Of a stretch of 64,000 nt of DNA, positions 27,702 to 35,945 are shown in pieces. The DNA comes from Brevundimonas sp. NIBR10 (GTDB lineage Bacteria > Pseudomonadota > Alphaproteobacteria > Caulobacterales > Caulobacteraceae). How positions within the stretch are numbered: the first letter of the stretch is position 1; every line of letters starts with the position of its first letter. The stretch is from positions 1,736,001 to 1,800,000 of the forward strand of contig NZ_CP115464.1 in assembly GCF_027912515.1 (NCBI RefSeq). The letters run 5' to 3'. The position numbers and the translations under genes are program-made. The notes beneath the pieces were generated by a model. The model worked only from the letters and a program-made list of their open reading frames with translations. It was not told the DNA's origin and ran no database searches.

Positions 27702-27729
27702 ACGGCCCCGGTGGAGACACCGGGGCCGT
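27702..27729. terminator. bidirectional terminator
   Basis: A perfect 12-bp stem (27702-27713 with 27718-27729) around GAGA. It lies between the convergent stop codons of the YdcH-like gene (plus) and trcR (minus). A T-rich stretch follows on the plus strand (GCCATTTT), and the complementary AAAATGGC precedes it on the other strand, so it could serve both genes. Confidence 0.7.
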
Positions 27730-27742
27730 TGCCATTTTCAGT

Positions 27743-28408
27743 CTAGTTACGCGTACCGAACACCGAGGCCGCCGTCGGCTCGGCGGTGCGGCGCTCGGCA
27801 GCCTCGGGGACGAACTCGGGCTCGGCGGGTTCGGCCTCGACGGGCTGGATCGTGTCGCCGCCCTTTTTGGCGTCGTCCTTGTTCTTCTTGGCGGCGGCCT
27901 TGGAGACCAGGTCGTCGAGCGCCAGCTGGCCGACCAGGCCCAGGGTCACCGGGTCGACCGGCTTGATCTGGGGGCTGTTCCAGTGGGTGCGATTGCGCAC
28001 GCTCTCGATCGTGGATTTGGTGGTGCCCAGCAGCTTGGCGATCTGGGCGTCGGTCACCTCAGGGTGGTTGCGCACGAACCAGGCGATGGCGTCCGGGCGG
28101 TCCTGGCGACGCGAGACCGGGGTGTATTTTGGCGGCGCCTTGTGGGCCTTGAGAAGTTCGGCGTGGCGGCTGACGATCGCCTTCATGCGGTAGTCTGCGT
28201 TGTTCTGGGCCTTGTCGAGCTCTTCGCGGGTCAGCTGACCGCCGGTGATCGGATCGACGCCGCGAATGTCGCGGGCCACGTCGCCGTCGGCGATGCCGCG
28301 CACTTCGAGCGGATGCAGGCCACAGAAGGCGGCGATCTGCTCGAAGGTCAGGGAGGTATTGTCCACCATCCAGACCGCGGTGGCCTTGGGCATGAGGATG
28401 TCGGTCAT
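27743..28408 (-). CDS. trcR: TrcR-like cell cycle transcriptional regulator (DUF1013)
   Basis: 221 aa. The DUF1013 sequence starts MTDILMPKATAVWMVDNTSL and contains an HTH-like stretch (TDAQIAKLLGTTKSTIESVRNRTHWN). The family is restricted to alphaproteobacteria, where it is annotated as a cell-cycle transcription factor. The tail is acidic and Pro-rich after about residue 165. I start at 28408; the frame extends upstream to 28582 but without similarity. It stands alone between a terminator and the divergent CVNH gene. Confidence 0.85.
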   Translation of the reverse strand: MTDILMPKATAVWMVDNTSLTFEQIAAFCGLHPLEVRGIADGDVARDIRGVDPITGGQLTREELDKAQNNADYRMKAIVSRHAELLKAHKAPPKYTPVSRRQDRPDAIAWFVRNHPEVTDAQIAKLLGTTKSTIESVRNRTHWNSPQIKPVDPVTLGLVGQLALDDLVSKAAAKKNKDDAKKGGDTIQPVEAEPAEPEFVPEAAERRTAEPTAASVFGTRN

Positions 28409-28634
28409 GGGCGTTTGTCCCGGTGAATTTCGGCCCGTTCGCGGGCGCTGGATACGACGGCGCCCGACCTTTCGGCCGGGCGCGATGGTCGAGGTATAGG
28501 CCGTTTCGTCAGAAAAGAAAACGTTGACCGTCACGCGTCTGAAACGGACATACAGCACAGGTTCATGTTCGGGGATGAACACTGGTCGTCCAGGCGCGTT
28601 GTGCGTCTTTAGGGATTGTTCTGGAGGGAACGCG

Positions 28635-29342
28635 ATGTTGATTCAAATGAGCGCGGCGGCTGCCGCCATGGCCCTGCTGGCCCCCCAGCAGTTCGCGGCA
28701 CCCGAGGGCGGGCAACAGCGGGTCGCACCGCGCGGCAGCTATGCCCAGACCTGCTCGGGCGAGTACGTCAACCAGGGCCGCCTGTACGCCGACTGCCAGG
28801 ACACCCGCGGCAATCTGCGCGGCACCTCGATCGAGCTGGCCCGCTGCGCCAACAGCGAAATCGGCAACATCGATGGTCTGCTGGTCTGCGGCAGCTTCCG
28901 TGGCGACTACGAGCGGGGCAACGGCGGCGGCAACAACGGCGGCGGCGGTCGCCCCGGTGGTGGAGGCAATAACGGCGGCGGCTGGGGCGGCAACAACGGT
29001 GGCAACAACGGCGGTGGCTGGGGTGGCAACGGCGGCAACAATGGCGGCGGTTGGGGCGGCGGCAACAACAACGGCCGCGACTCGGTGACCGTCTATCGCG
29101 ACGCCAACTTCCGTGGACAGTCCCAGACCTTCTCGGGTGAGATCTACAATCTCGGCAACTCCGGCTTCAACGACGCCATCAGCTCGATGCAGTTCCGGGG
29201 CACGTGGGAAGCCTGCACCGACTCCAACTTCCGCGGTCAGTGCCAGCAGTTCGACGGTTCGGTCTCCAACCTGGACCGTTGGGGCCTGAACGACAGAATC
29301 TCGTCGATCCGCCCGGTGCGGCGCGGCGGAGGGGGCTGGTAA
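28635..29342 (+). CDS. CVNH domain - Gly/Asn linker - beta/gamma-crystallin protein, probably exported
   Basis: 235 aa. Residues 1-22 are hydrophobic and Ala-rich, a plausible but uncharged export signal. Residues 34-92 match a cyanovirin-N homology domain (GSYAQTCSGEYVNQGRLYADC), with four Cys at 40, 54, 71 and 85 as in disulfide-bonded CVNH lectins. Residues 95-147 are an almost pure Gly/Asn/Trp linker. Residues 149-229 form two beta/gamma-crystallin Greek keys, each with a full Ca2+ clamp: NDAISS near 179 and NDRISS near 219. Predicted activities are glycan binding and Ca2+ binding, outside the cytoplasm. The ATG at 28635 has GGAGGGA 5 nt upstream. The physiological role is unknown. Confidence 0.82.
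   Translation: MLIQMSAAAAAMALLAPQQFAAPEGGQQRVAPRGSYAQTCSGEYVNQGRLYADCQDTRGNLRGTSIELARCANSEIGNIDGLLVCGSFRGDYERGNGGGNNGGGGRPGGGGNNGGGWGGNNGGNNGGGWGGNGGNNGGGWGGGNNNGRDSVTVYRDANFRGQSQTFSGEIYNLGNSGFNDAISSMQFRGTWEACTDSNFRGQCQQFDGSVSNLDRWGLNDRISSIRPVRRGGGGW
28968..29076 (+). repeat. tandem repeat encoding the Gly/Asn/Trp linker
   Basis: Imperfect in-frame repeats of about 24-36 bp encode NNGGGWGGN three times, separated by NGGN or GGN. Such low-complexity GC-rich coding DNA is prone to length change by slippage, which would alter the spacing between the two binding domains without a frameshift when whole codons are gained or lost. Confidence 0.8.
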
Positions 29343-29344
29343 GC

Positions 29345-30331
29345 CTAGACCTCCAGAACCACCTTGCCGACATGGCGGCCCGCTTCCAGATGGAGGTGGG
29401 CCGCAGCGGCCTTGGCCAGCGGAAAGATCGCCTCCACCGGCGGCCTGACAGCGCCTGACGCCACCCACGGCCAGACCGTCGCCTCGACCGCCGCCGCCAG
29501 CCGCGCCTTTTCGTCGGCAGGACGCGCCCGCAGGGTGGAGCCGGTCAGCACGATCCGCTTCATCATCACCTTCGACAGATCGATCTCCGACCGCGCGCCC
29601 GAAAGCGTGCCGATGACGACCCATCGACCGAGGGGCTTGAGCGCGTCGAGATTGATCCGCGCATAGTCGGCTCCGACCATGTCTAGAACCACATCGACCC
29701 CGCCGGCCTCGGCCAGCGCCGCCGCGACGTCGTCGACCGAGGCGTCAAGGCTGATGTCGGCCCCCAAGGCCAAAGCGGCGGCCGTCTTGTCCGGGCCCCG
29801 AGAGGTGGCGATCACCCGGGCACCGGCGGCCCTGGCCATCTGGATCGCCGTCACCCCGATGCCGCTGGTCGCCCCATGGATCAGCAGGGTCTCGCCGGCC
29901 TTCAGCCCGCCCGCCTCGAACACATTGGCGAAGACGGTGAAGACGGTTTCCGGCAGGGCGGCGGCCTGGACGAAATCCATGCCGTCGGGGATCGGCAGGA
30001 CGTGCCGGGCATCGACGACAGCATACTCCGCATAGCCACCTCCGCCCAGCAACGCGCAGACCCGGTCGCCAAGCCGCCAGCACCCCACGCCGCCAGAGCC
30101 GTCATCGGCGCCGATCCGGTCGATCTCCCCGGCGACCTCGAGACCCAGGATGTCCGGTGCGCCGGCCGGCGGCGGGTAACGGCCCTGGCGCTGCAACAGG
30201 TCGGGGCGGTTGACCCCGGCGGCGCGAACCCTGATGCGAACCTGACCCGGACCGGGCTCCGGATCGGGACGTTCGGCGAGCGTCAGCGCCTCGGCGGGGC
30301 CGGAGCCGCCCTTGATCTCGATGACCTTCAT
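29345..30331 (-). CDS. NAD(P)H-quinone oxidoreductase, zinc-independent alcohol dehydrogenase family
   Basis: 328 aa medium-chain reductase of the QOR/PIG3 group. The N-terminus MKVIEIKGGSGPAEALTLAE leads into the GroES-like domain (GVNRPDLLQRQGRYPPP), and the NADPH-binding domain has HGATSGIGVTAIQMARAAGARVIATS. The structural-zinc cysteines are missing, as expected for quinone reductases. I start at 30331 rather than 30349, because MKVIEI matches the family. It is divergent from the DUF1192 gene. Confidence 0.88.
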   Translation of the reverse strand: MKVIEIKGGSGPAEALTLAERPDPEPGPGQVRIRVRAAGVNRPDLLQRQGRYPPPAGAPDILGLEVAGEIDRIGADDGSGGVGCWRLGDRVCALLGGGGYAEYAVVDARHVLPIPDGMDFVQAAALPETVFTVFANVFEAGGLKAGETLLIHGATSGIGVTAIQMARAAGARVIATSRGPDKTAAALALGADISLDASVDDVAAALAEAGGVDVVLDMVGADYARINLDALKPLGRWVVIGTLSGARSEIDLSKVMMKRIVLTGSTLRARPADEKARLAAAVEATVWPWVASGAVRPPVEAIFPLAKAAAAHLHLEAGRHVGKVVLEV

Positions 30332-30409
30332 GGGCGAGCTACCTTGCATTCATGCCGCGACAGGCGCTGAAATAGGGGCTCACACGGAGCATGGCCACAG
30401 GAGCCGGTG

Positions 30410-30616
30410 ATGACGTTTGAAGATCTGGAGCCCCGCGTCGGCCGCGGCGCGACCCTGACGGCGCTGGGCCGCGAAGACCTCGACCTGTATTCGGTTCAGG
30501 AACTGGACGAACGGATCGAGGCCCTGAACACCGAGATCGAACGGGCCCGGTCGGCCATTGCGGGCAAGCAGGCCAAGAAGAGCGCCGCCGACGCCCTGTT
30601 CAACTTCGGTGCCTGA
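30410..30616 (+). CDS. DUF1192 family protein
   Basis: 68 aa. MMTFEDLEPRV..LTALGREDLDLYSVQELDERIEAL is the DUF1192 pattern: a short N-terminal segment, then a helix ending in ERARSAIAGKQAKKSAADALF. The family is confined to alphaproteobacteria and has no known function. Initiation may be at GTG 30407 or ATG 30410; CCACAGGAGCCGGTG puts AGGAG at a suitable distance. It precedes rcdA by about 100 bp. Confidence 0.85.
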   Translation: MTFEDLEPRVGRGATLTALGREDLDLYSVQELDERIEALNTEIERARSAIAGKQAKKSAADALFNFGA

Positions 30617-30717
30617 CGAAGCTTCGCACACCGCCGGTACGCTGGCACGGGGGTTGCAGCCCAGGACCTCAGGGGCCGTCACGGGCCGAAAATCGATACG
30701 GACGCGCGCGCGGTTTC

Positions 30718-31245
30718 ATGAGTATTATGGCCTTTATGACGACTGACGCTGCCCTGCCCGACATGCGGTCCCGCGCGGCCGAGATCCGCGACTTCGCGCG
30801 CTCGGAGCTGTTCGACCGCACCTTTGCCGAGGGGATGGAGCTGGTCGAGGATATCGCCGCCTATCTGGACGGTGACGGGCGGCGCGAGTCCAAGCTCCTG
30901 TCGCGCGCGGCGGCCCTGGCCTATGCGGCCGAGAGCATGAAGTTGACGACCCGGCTGATGCAGGTCGCGTCCTGGCTTCTGGTCCAGCGCGCGGTGCGCG
31001 AAGGCGACATGGAGCCCGACGCCGCCTGTGATCCGCGCTACCGCCTGACCCCCCGCTCGGCGGATGCCGAGCCCAGCCATGCCGACCTGCCGATCGCCCT
31101 GGTCGAATATGTGGTCCGCGCCGAGAAGCTTCACGACCGGGTGCTTTACCTCGATCGCCGGATGTATCTGGACGCGCCGGTGGAGGAGCCGGTGAACCCG
31201 GTCCTGAGCCAGCACGGCATGCTGGAAGCGGCGTTCAGACTTTAA
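30718..31245 (+). CDS. rcdA: protease adaptor RcdA (DUF1465)
   Basis: 175 aa helical protein. RSELFDRTFAEGMELVEDIAAYLDGDGR followed by KLLSRAAALAYAAESMKLTTRLMQVASWLL is the RcdA/DUF1465 core. In Caulobacter RcdA works with CpdR and PopA to deliver CtrA and other substrates to ClpXP at G1-S. That role is inferred by homology. Start at ATG 30718 has no clear Shine-Dalgarno; ATG 30736 is an alternative that would remove six residues. Neither clpX nor clpP proper is nearby, although a ClpP-like gene lies at 34490. Confidence 0.9.
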   Translation: MSIMAFMTTDAALPDMRSRAAEIRDFARSELFDRTFAEGMELVEDIAAYLDGDGRRESKLLSRAAALAYAAESMKLTTRLMQVASWLLVQRAVREGDMEPDAACDPRYRLTPRSADAEPSHADLPIALVEYVVRAEKLHDRVLYLDRRMYLDAPVEEPVNPVLSQHGMLEAAFRL

Positions 31246-31275
31246 CGCCCGTTTTTCCGCAAGGGCGAAGGGCGT

Positions 31276-31623
31276 TCACCCCAGCGCCGCCTCGTAGATT
31301 TCCGGCTTGAACCCCACGATCCGCCGGTCGCCCAGGTCCAGGATCGGCCGCTTGATCATCGACGGCTGGGCCAGCATCAGATCGACGGCCTTGGCCGCAT
31401 CGATCCCCGCCTTGTCCGCCTCCGGCAGCGCCCGAAATGTCGTGCCCGACCGGTTGAGCACCGTCTCCCACCCATGCTCGGCCACCCAACCCTCGATCGC
31501 CGCCCGATCGACGCCCGCCTTCTTGTAGTCATGGAAGACGAACGCCACCCCGCGCCCGTCCAGCCAGACACGTGCCTTCTTGACGGTGTCGCAGTTGGGG
31601 ATGCCGTAGAGGGTGTGGGTCAT
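31276..31623 (-). CDS. ArsC/Spx-family reductase (YffB type)
   Basis: 115 aa thioredoxin-fold protein. Cys11 in LYGIPNCDTVKKA is the family active site, with a single Cys rather than the CxxC of Spx, and the Arg-containing SMIKRPIL follows at about residue 87. YffB relatives bind glutathione and are thought to act as thiol reductases; arsenate reduction has not been shown for them. It is convergent with rcdA, about 30 bp away. Confidence 0.85.
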   Translation of the reverse strand: MTHTLYGIPNCDTVKKARVWLDGRGVAFVFHDYKKAGVDRAAIEGWVAEHGWETVLNRSGTTFRALPEADKAGIDAAKAVDLMLAQPSMIKRPILDLGDRRIVGFKPEIYEAALG

Positions 31624-31701
31624 GGAAGTCTCGAATGTCTGCTTTGCGCGGATGCACCCATAGCGGCTTTCGACCCACAGTCTATTCGAGCTTCGCTGGG
31701 G

Positions 31702-31917
31702 CTAGGAGACCTTGTCCTCCTCAGCCCGTCTCCGCTTCTCGGCCTCGATCCGCATTCCCACTTGAACCGCAGGGACCATGGCAAGACAGGCGACGACCAG
31801 AATCAGAGGGCCGAACGGCCAGAAGAACACCAAGATGCCCGTCACGGTGATTGCGGCGCTGATCCACACCTTCCAACCAAGAGCCCGGAGGTAGGCGAAG
31901 AAATCCCGAACGGCCAT
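31702..31917 (-). CDS. small inner-membrane protein, unknown
   Basis: 71 aa. Two close hydrophobic segments (about residues 15-32 and 36-52: WISAAITVTGILVFFWPF and LILVVACLAMVPAVQVG) make a membrane hairpin, and the tail is charged (RIEAEKRRRAEEDKVS). Base composition is less GC-rich than in the flanking genes. No family recognised. It could be coupled to the ArsC-like gene 78 bp downstream. Confidence 0.55.
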   Translation of the reverse strand: MAVRDFFAYLRALGWKVWISAAITVTGILVFFWPFGPLILVVACLAMVPAVQVGMRIEAEKRRRAEEDKVS

Positions 31918-32102
31918 GGCCTAGCTTAACCCACAGCGGGTCCTACTTCCAACGCAGACGGCCAAGCAGCATTTCCGCTATCCGGCCCGATGTCTTTGAC
32001 GAACTCCGACCATGAGGGGACGCAGAGAAGGTCCGTTCTTCCTCGTAGCTGCGAACGAACCGCTAAGGTACGACCGAGGTGGGCACCTTTGCTCGCTTTG
32101 CT

Positions 32103-34133
32103 TTAGCTGTTCTTCGCTAGAGACACACAAGGCACTTCGCTGGCCGTCCAGTCGAAATCATAGGTGGCCGGCACGGTCTCCCCGCTGCCAACGGACGCCC
32201 TTCGCGCAGAGGGATTGAACGAGATCCAGCCCATGCTGTTGTCAAACGCAGCAATCCGTTCGTTGTCACGCCGCGCGGTGCTCGCATCGATCTCTGGCCG
32301 TTCGATGCGCGATCCCCGGACCATGCGTATGGATCCATCGCGCAGTTCCCATGCGCGGTAGTAGTTTCGCCCGAAGAGACGAGTATTAAAGCTCTCTGTC
32401 GATGACCACTGATTTGCCCGGGTTGAGTCTGGCAGTCGAACTGTCGTCACGTGGCAGGTGTACTCCGGCGCCGTATAAAAAGGCGCTGTCTGGTCCTGAT
32501 CCGCCGCCCGCACCCTTCGCTCTGGTGGGCTGAACCCGCCACCTGGAAGCGACAGCGACTTCGCCCCACTGCCGTCATCGTCCCAATCGATCGTTCTGGT
32601 GCCGCTGATCGTGAGGATGCTGGCACCCGCTCCTTGATCATAGCGCCACTGAACATCCTCGATCGTCTCCCAGGCATCGCCGCCGGCCTGCTGACGGAAA
32701 ACATCCAACAACTGTCCGGTCGATACTGCGGAAAGTTGCATGTAGGTTTGCAAGCCTTTCACGCCACGGACGATTTCTGTCGACACAACCCTTGCCGGCT
32801 CATCAAAGCCGGAGCGCGCGTCGATCTCGTACAGGTTTATCTGGTCGGGCGTAGTCGCAGGTTGCCATGCAATGTTCTGAAGTTCACTGCCCCGCTCAGT
32901 GAGCGGCAGGACCCAGCTAACAGGGAACACCGGTCGGGCGCTAGGCGAGGCCACCGGCGGGAGCGTGCCGTCCAGCCAGTAATCAACCCCCTCGATGTGC
33001 GCGCGCACAAGCACATGATCGAAGTATTGTGGGACCGGGAGACGCTGATCGAGGCCATCATCGGCACCGCTCGAGTTCACAAGCACGGGCTCCGCATCAA
33101 TTCCCAACTCGCGAAGTAGCGCCAGCAGCAGTGCGGTCTTGCCCTTGCAGTCACCATAGCGGCGGTGCCAGGTTTCATCGGCCGGGGCCGGTGTCAGATT
33201 TCGGCCATCAAGACCCACATAGATGTATCTCACGTCCTGCTGAACCAACTTCAGTGCGGCGCCGGCGCGATCAAGAGGACTCGTTTGCGCGGTAGCGATG
33301 CGGCCGGCCTCACGCTTGATCGGAGAATCGGCGTCAAGCGTTGCGGCTCTCCCGTAGAGGGGCGCGAAATGCCGCGAAAGAGCCGGCCAGTCGGCGAAGT
33401 CCGTATATTCGACAGCGCGTTGCCAGTGATAGCGCGCCGGTGCGTCTCTCGGCGGCGACAGGCCGGCCGGATTGTCGAAGCGAAAGTCGATTGCGCGTTC
33501 GCCCGCCGTCATCGCCGCCGTCATGTCGTCGGTCATTTTCAAGTTGGGCTCGTGACCCTGGTCCCAGCTTAATCCAAGGCGGTACCGGCCCGGCGACGGA
33601 TTGGGCGTGAGCGCTAGAAGACCTGCTTCGTAGCGCCCTAGCGTGGGGTCGTTCGCGAAACTGGTGAGGTTCACCTCCAACTCGTCGCCCACTCGAAGGT
33701 CGGGGATGCGAAGGATCGCCGTCAGCGTCCCATCGAGCTTCGCCATTTCCAACTGGTCTTCGCGTCGTAATATCTCGAAGGATGAGTCCTTCAGAACATC
33801 GATGACCTGATTATCGCGGAACAGCTTGATCTCGTGAACGATCGGCGCATCGGAACTAGGGTTCCATGCTATCGATATGTTACCAAGCTGAAGCGCGCTC
33901 GCTTGTAATATTTTGACGTGATATCCAAAGTACTGCGCCTGACCTTGCTGGCTCAGGTGTATTTCCATGTCCTGGCGACGGATGAACACCGGGCCGCTGA
34001 CGTTTTCTGGTATCAAGAGGGGTGTCGACGGTGTAGCCCATGCGGGAGCGGGGCCTCGAAGAACTTGTTCGGACTGCGCGTATGCAGAACTTGCGACAAA
34101 AATAGACGCCAAGATTGTTGCTGAAACACGCAC
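32103..34133 (-). CDS. exported DUF3857/transglutaminase-like protein
   Basis: 676 aa when started at GTG 34133 (GGGGA about 6 nt upstream), which gives the clean signal peptide MRVSATILASIFVASSAYAQ; the ATG at 34187 would add 18 charged residues. An N-terminal DUF3857 beta domain (about residues 40-200) is followed by a transglutaminase-like domain with the Cys motif WHRRYGDCKGKTALLLALL and a downstream His (QYFDHVLVRA) and Asp (YWLDGT) in the right order. The C-terminal half is beta-rich. The AT content is above that of its neighbours, so this may be an acquired gene. Substrate and role are unknown. Confidence 0.75.
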   Translation of the reverse strand: MRVSATILASIFVASSAYAQSEQVLRGPAPAWATPSTPLLIPENVSGPVFIRRQDMEIHLSQQGQAQYFGYHVKILQASALQLGNISIAWNPSSDAPIVHEIKLFRDNQVIDVLKDSSFEILRREDQLEMAKLDGTLTAILRIPDLRVGDELEVNLTSFANDPTLGRYEAGLLALTPNPSPGRYRLGLSWDQGHEPNLKMTDDMTAAMTAGERAIDFRFDNPAGLSPPRDAPARYHWQRAVEYTDFADWPALSRHFAPLYGRAATLDADSPIKREAGRIATAQTSPLDRAGAALKLVQQDVRYIYVGLDGRNLTPAPADETWHRRYGDCKGKTALLLALLRELGIDAEPVLVNSSGADDGLDQRLPVPQYFDHVLVRAHIEGVDYWLDGTLPPVASPSARPVFPVSWVLPLTERGSELQNIAWQPATTPDQINLYEIDARSGFDEPARVVSTEIVRGVKGLQTYMQLSAVSTGQLLDVFRQQAGGDAWETIEDVQWRYDQGAGASILTISGTRTIDWDDDGSGAKSLSLPGGGFSPPERRVRAADQDQTAPFYTAPEYTCHVTTVRLPDSTRANQWSSTESFNTRLFGRNYYRAWELRDGSIRMVRGSRIERPEIDASTARRDNERIAAFDNSMGWISFNPSARRASVGSGETVPATYDFDWTASEVPCVSLAKNS

Positions 34134-34489
34134 CGCTTTTCCCCGCTCCGCTTCGCGCCATTGTGGCGCAAGCGCCACCACTTTCAAATGGCGCTTGCCG
34201 CCTGCGCAAGCAAAAGTAGTTGCGTAGGTTCGATGAGACGCAGATCGCTCGCGATATCCGCTGTCCAGCCTAAGGTCGAATAACTGGTTTCGGCTGGCGA
34301 CCTGGTTTCCGCTACCCCCCCCCCAGAGCGGGCCTTTCGAGCGTCCGCTTTCGGGAGACGAACGCGTCTTTCGACACCCCGGGAAGGGATTGGCCGTTTC
34401 CGAAGGCCACGTCCAAATCCGCCTCCACGCTCCTGCTCGGGAACCGAACGACCCCGTCCGCGCTTTGGCGGGTCCACGAGCGGCCCATC
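34134..34489. other. 356 bp intergenic region with competing inverted repeats and a C10 tract
   Basis: It should hold the divergent promoters of the DUF3857 and ClpP-like genes. Next to the DUF3857 start are two alternative pairings sharing one arm: GTGGCGC/GCGCCAC at 34163-34178, and GCAAGCGCCA (34168-34177) with TGGCGCTTGC (34189-34198). A run of ten cytosines occupies 34315-34324. No ORF with coding character is present. Confidence 0.6.
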
Positions 34490-35068
34490 ATGTCTTATCC
34501 CTATCCCGAGACTCTCCCGTCCAAGGCCTTTGACGCGCCCCGGATCCAGCTGGCGGGCACCGTCGACTACGCCATGTACGACAGCTTCCGCCGCCAGTTC
34601 GCCATGGTCCCCAACGAGGGGCTGGTGATCATCGAGCTGTCGACCCTGGGCGGCGATCCCGAGGTGGCGCGGATGATGGGCGAGGACGTGCGGTTCCATA
34701 CCGAGATCACGCCCGGCCGCCGGCTGGTCTTCCTGGGCAAGGCGGCGATCTATTCTGCGGGCGCGACCTTCATGAGCTTCTTCGCCACGCCGAACCGCTA
34801 TCTGACGCGTGGCACCCGGCTGATGATTCACGAGCGCAAGATGAACCGGACGCTCCAGGTCCAGGGCCCCCTGACCACCTGCATCGCCTCCATCAAGGCC
34901 GTACTGCATGAGATCGAGCATTCGATCACCATCCAGAACGAGGGGTTCGAGAACCTGGTGCGGGGCTCCCAGATCACGATGGACGAGGTCCTCGAACGCG
35001 CGCCGGCGAACTGGTATCTGGAGGCTCAGGAAGCCAAGGCGCTGGGGATCATCCACGGCGTCATCTGA
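34490..35068 (+). CDS. ClpP-like serine protease subunit (S14 family), divergent
   Basis: 192 aa with the ClpP/crotonase fold. LSTLGGDPEVARMM corresponds to the ClpP SPGG segment; the candidate catalytic Ser89 is in AAIYSAGATFMSFFA and His114 in TRLMIHERKM, both in the ClpP positions. The third triad member, Asp near EYGLVD in ClpP, is not obvious in the end EAKALGIIHGVI. It is far from any clpX, so it is not the main ClpP. It could form a mixed or independent peptidase, or be inactive. The GST gene follows 14 bp later. Confidence 0.72.
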   Translation: MSYPYPETLPSKAFDAPRIQLAGTVDYAMYDSFRRQFAMVPNEGLVIIELSTLGGDPEVARMMGEDVRFHTEITPGRRLVFLGKAAIYSAGATFMSFFATPNRYLTRGTRLMIHERKMNRTLQVQGPLTTCIASIKAVLHEIEHSITIQNEGFENLVRGSQITMDEVLERAPANWYLEAQEAKALGIIHGVI

Positions 35069-35082
35069 TCCCGGACGGCCGC

Positions 35083-35730
35083 ATGATCCTGTATTCCCAC
35101 CCCTTCTCGTCCTACTGCCAGAAGGCGATCATCGCCCTGTACGAGAACGACACCCCGTACGAGGCGCGGCTGCTGTCGGACGGGGAGTCCATGGCGGCGC
35201 TGGAGGCGATCTGGCCGCGTCGGCAGTTTCCGGTGCTCGAGGACGGCGGGCGCGTGATCCCCGAGGCCACCTCGATCATCGAACATCTGGCCGTGCATCA
35301 TCCGGGGCCGGTGGCCCTGATCCCGTCCGATCCGGCTGCCGCCGTCGAGGTGCGGATGATGGACCGGATCTTCGACAACCACGTGTCCAGCGCCCAGCAG
35401 CGGATCATCTACAACGCCATTCGCCCCGAGGCCGAGCGCGACGCCCGGATCGACAGCGAGGCCCGCACGGCGCTGGACCAGATCTATCCCTGGCTGGACG
35501 CCCGTGTGGCGGGCCGGGAATGGGCGACGGATTACGGTTTCAGCCTGGCCGACTGCGCGGCGGCACCGGCCCTGTTCTACGCCGACTGGACCCATGCGAT
35601 CCCCGACGATCTGATCCACCTGAAGACCTATCGCGCGCGGTTGCTGGCCCGACCTTCCATGGCGCGGGCGGTGGACGAAGCTCGGCCCTATCGCGACTAT
35701 TTTCCGCTCGGCGCGCCCGATCGGGATTGA
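35083..35730 (+). CDS. glutathione S-transferase family protein
   Basis: 215 aa. The thioredoxin-like N-domain (MILYSHPFSSYCQKAIIALYEND, RQFPVLEDGGRVIPEATSIIEHL) contains the glutathione-binding PV and E-S/T motifs, and an all-helical C-domain follows with YGFSLADCAAAPALFYAD. Ser or Cys near SSYC is the likely catalytic residue. It is in tandem with the ClpP-like gene. Confidence 0.88.
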   Translation: MILYSHPFSSYCQKAIIALYENDTPYEARLLSDGESMAALEAIWPRRQFPVLEDGGRVIPEATSIIEHLAVHHPGPVALIPSDPAAAVEVRMMDRIFDNHVSSAQQRIIYNAIRPEAERDARIDSEARTALDQIYPWLDARVAGREWATDYGFSLADCAAAPALFYADWTHAIPDDLIHLKTYRARLLARPSMARAVDEARPYRDYFPLGAPDRD

Positions 35731-35750
35731 GGAAGGAATTTATTCCTCAG
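35728..35750 (+). terminator. hairpin at the end of the GST gene
   Basis: TGAGGAA and TTCCTCA form a perfect 7-bp inverted repeat around an 8-nt A/T-rich loop, beginning at the GST stop codon. There is no clear T-tract, so it may be a weak terminator or an mRNA-stabilising stem. Confidence 0.35.
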
Positions 35751-35894
35751 TGGGCCTTGTCAAAGCGTTCCGGCGCACCACCTCTCGCACGGTCTTTGAC
35801 ATGTCGAGATGAGCACACTTGGCCCCGGCAACCGCGCAGCCTGGCGGTCGGTCCGGCGCAGGTCACCTAAGCTGTTGAATTCACGTACGGCGAT

Positions 35895-35945
35895 TGGCGG
35901 TTTGGAGCTTTGGCGGCCTGTTTTTCGACCGCTACCGCCACCGAT
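35895..35945 (-). repeat. dispersed repeat, copy A
   Basis: Read on the minus strand, this roughly 50 bp block (core AAAACAGGCCGCCAAA followed by AAACCGCCAA) aligns without gaps to 42343-42393, with about 9 differences in 52 positions. It lies in the intergenic space next to the SemiSWEET stop codon. One frame of each copy translates to AVW-x-FGGLF-like peptide, but neither copy has a credible gene. Confidence 0.7.

Noticed and set aside
28968..29076. Short regular repeats that could be taken for a CRISPR array
   Set aside because: The units are in-frame glycine/asparagine/tryptophan codons without unique spacers, and lie inside a gene.
32012..32218. Short plus-strand ORF of 68 codons before the DUF3857 gene end
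   Set aside because: No Shine-Dalgarno, no domain, and most of its second half is antisense to the DUF3857 gene.
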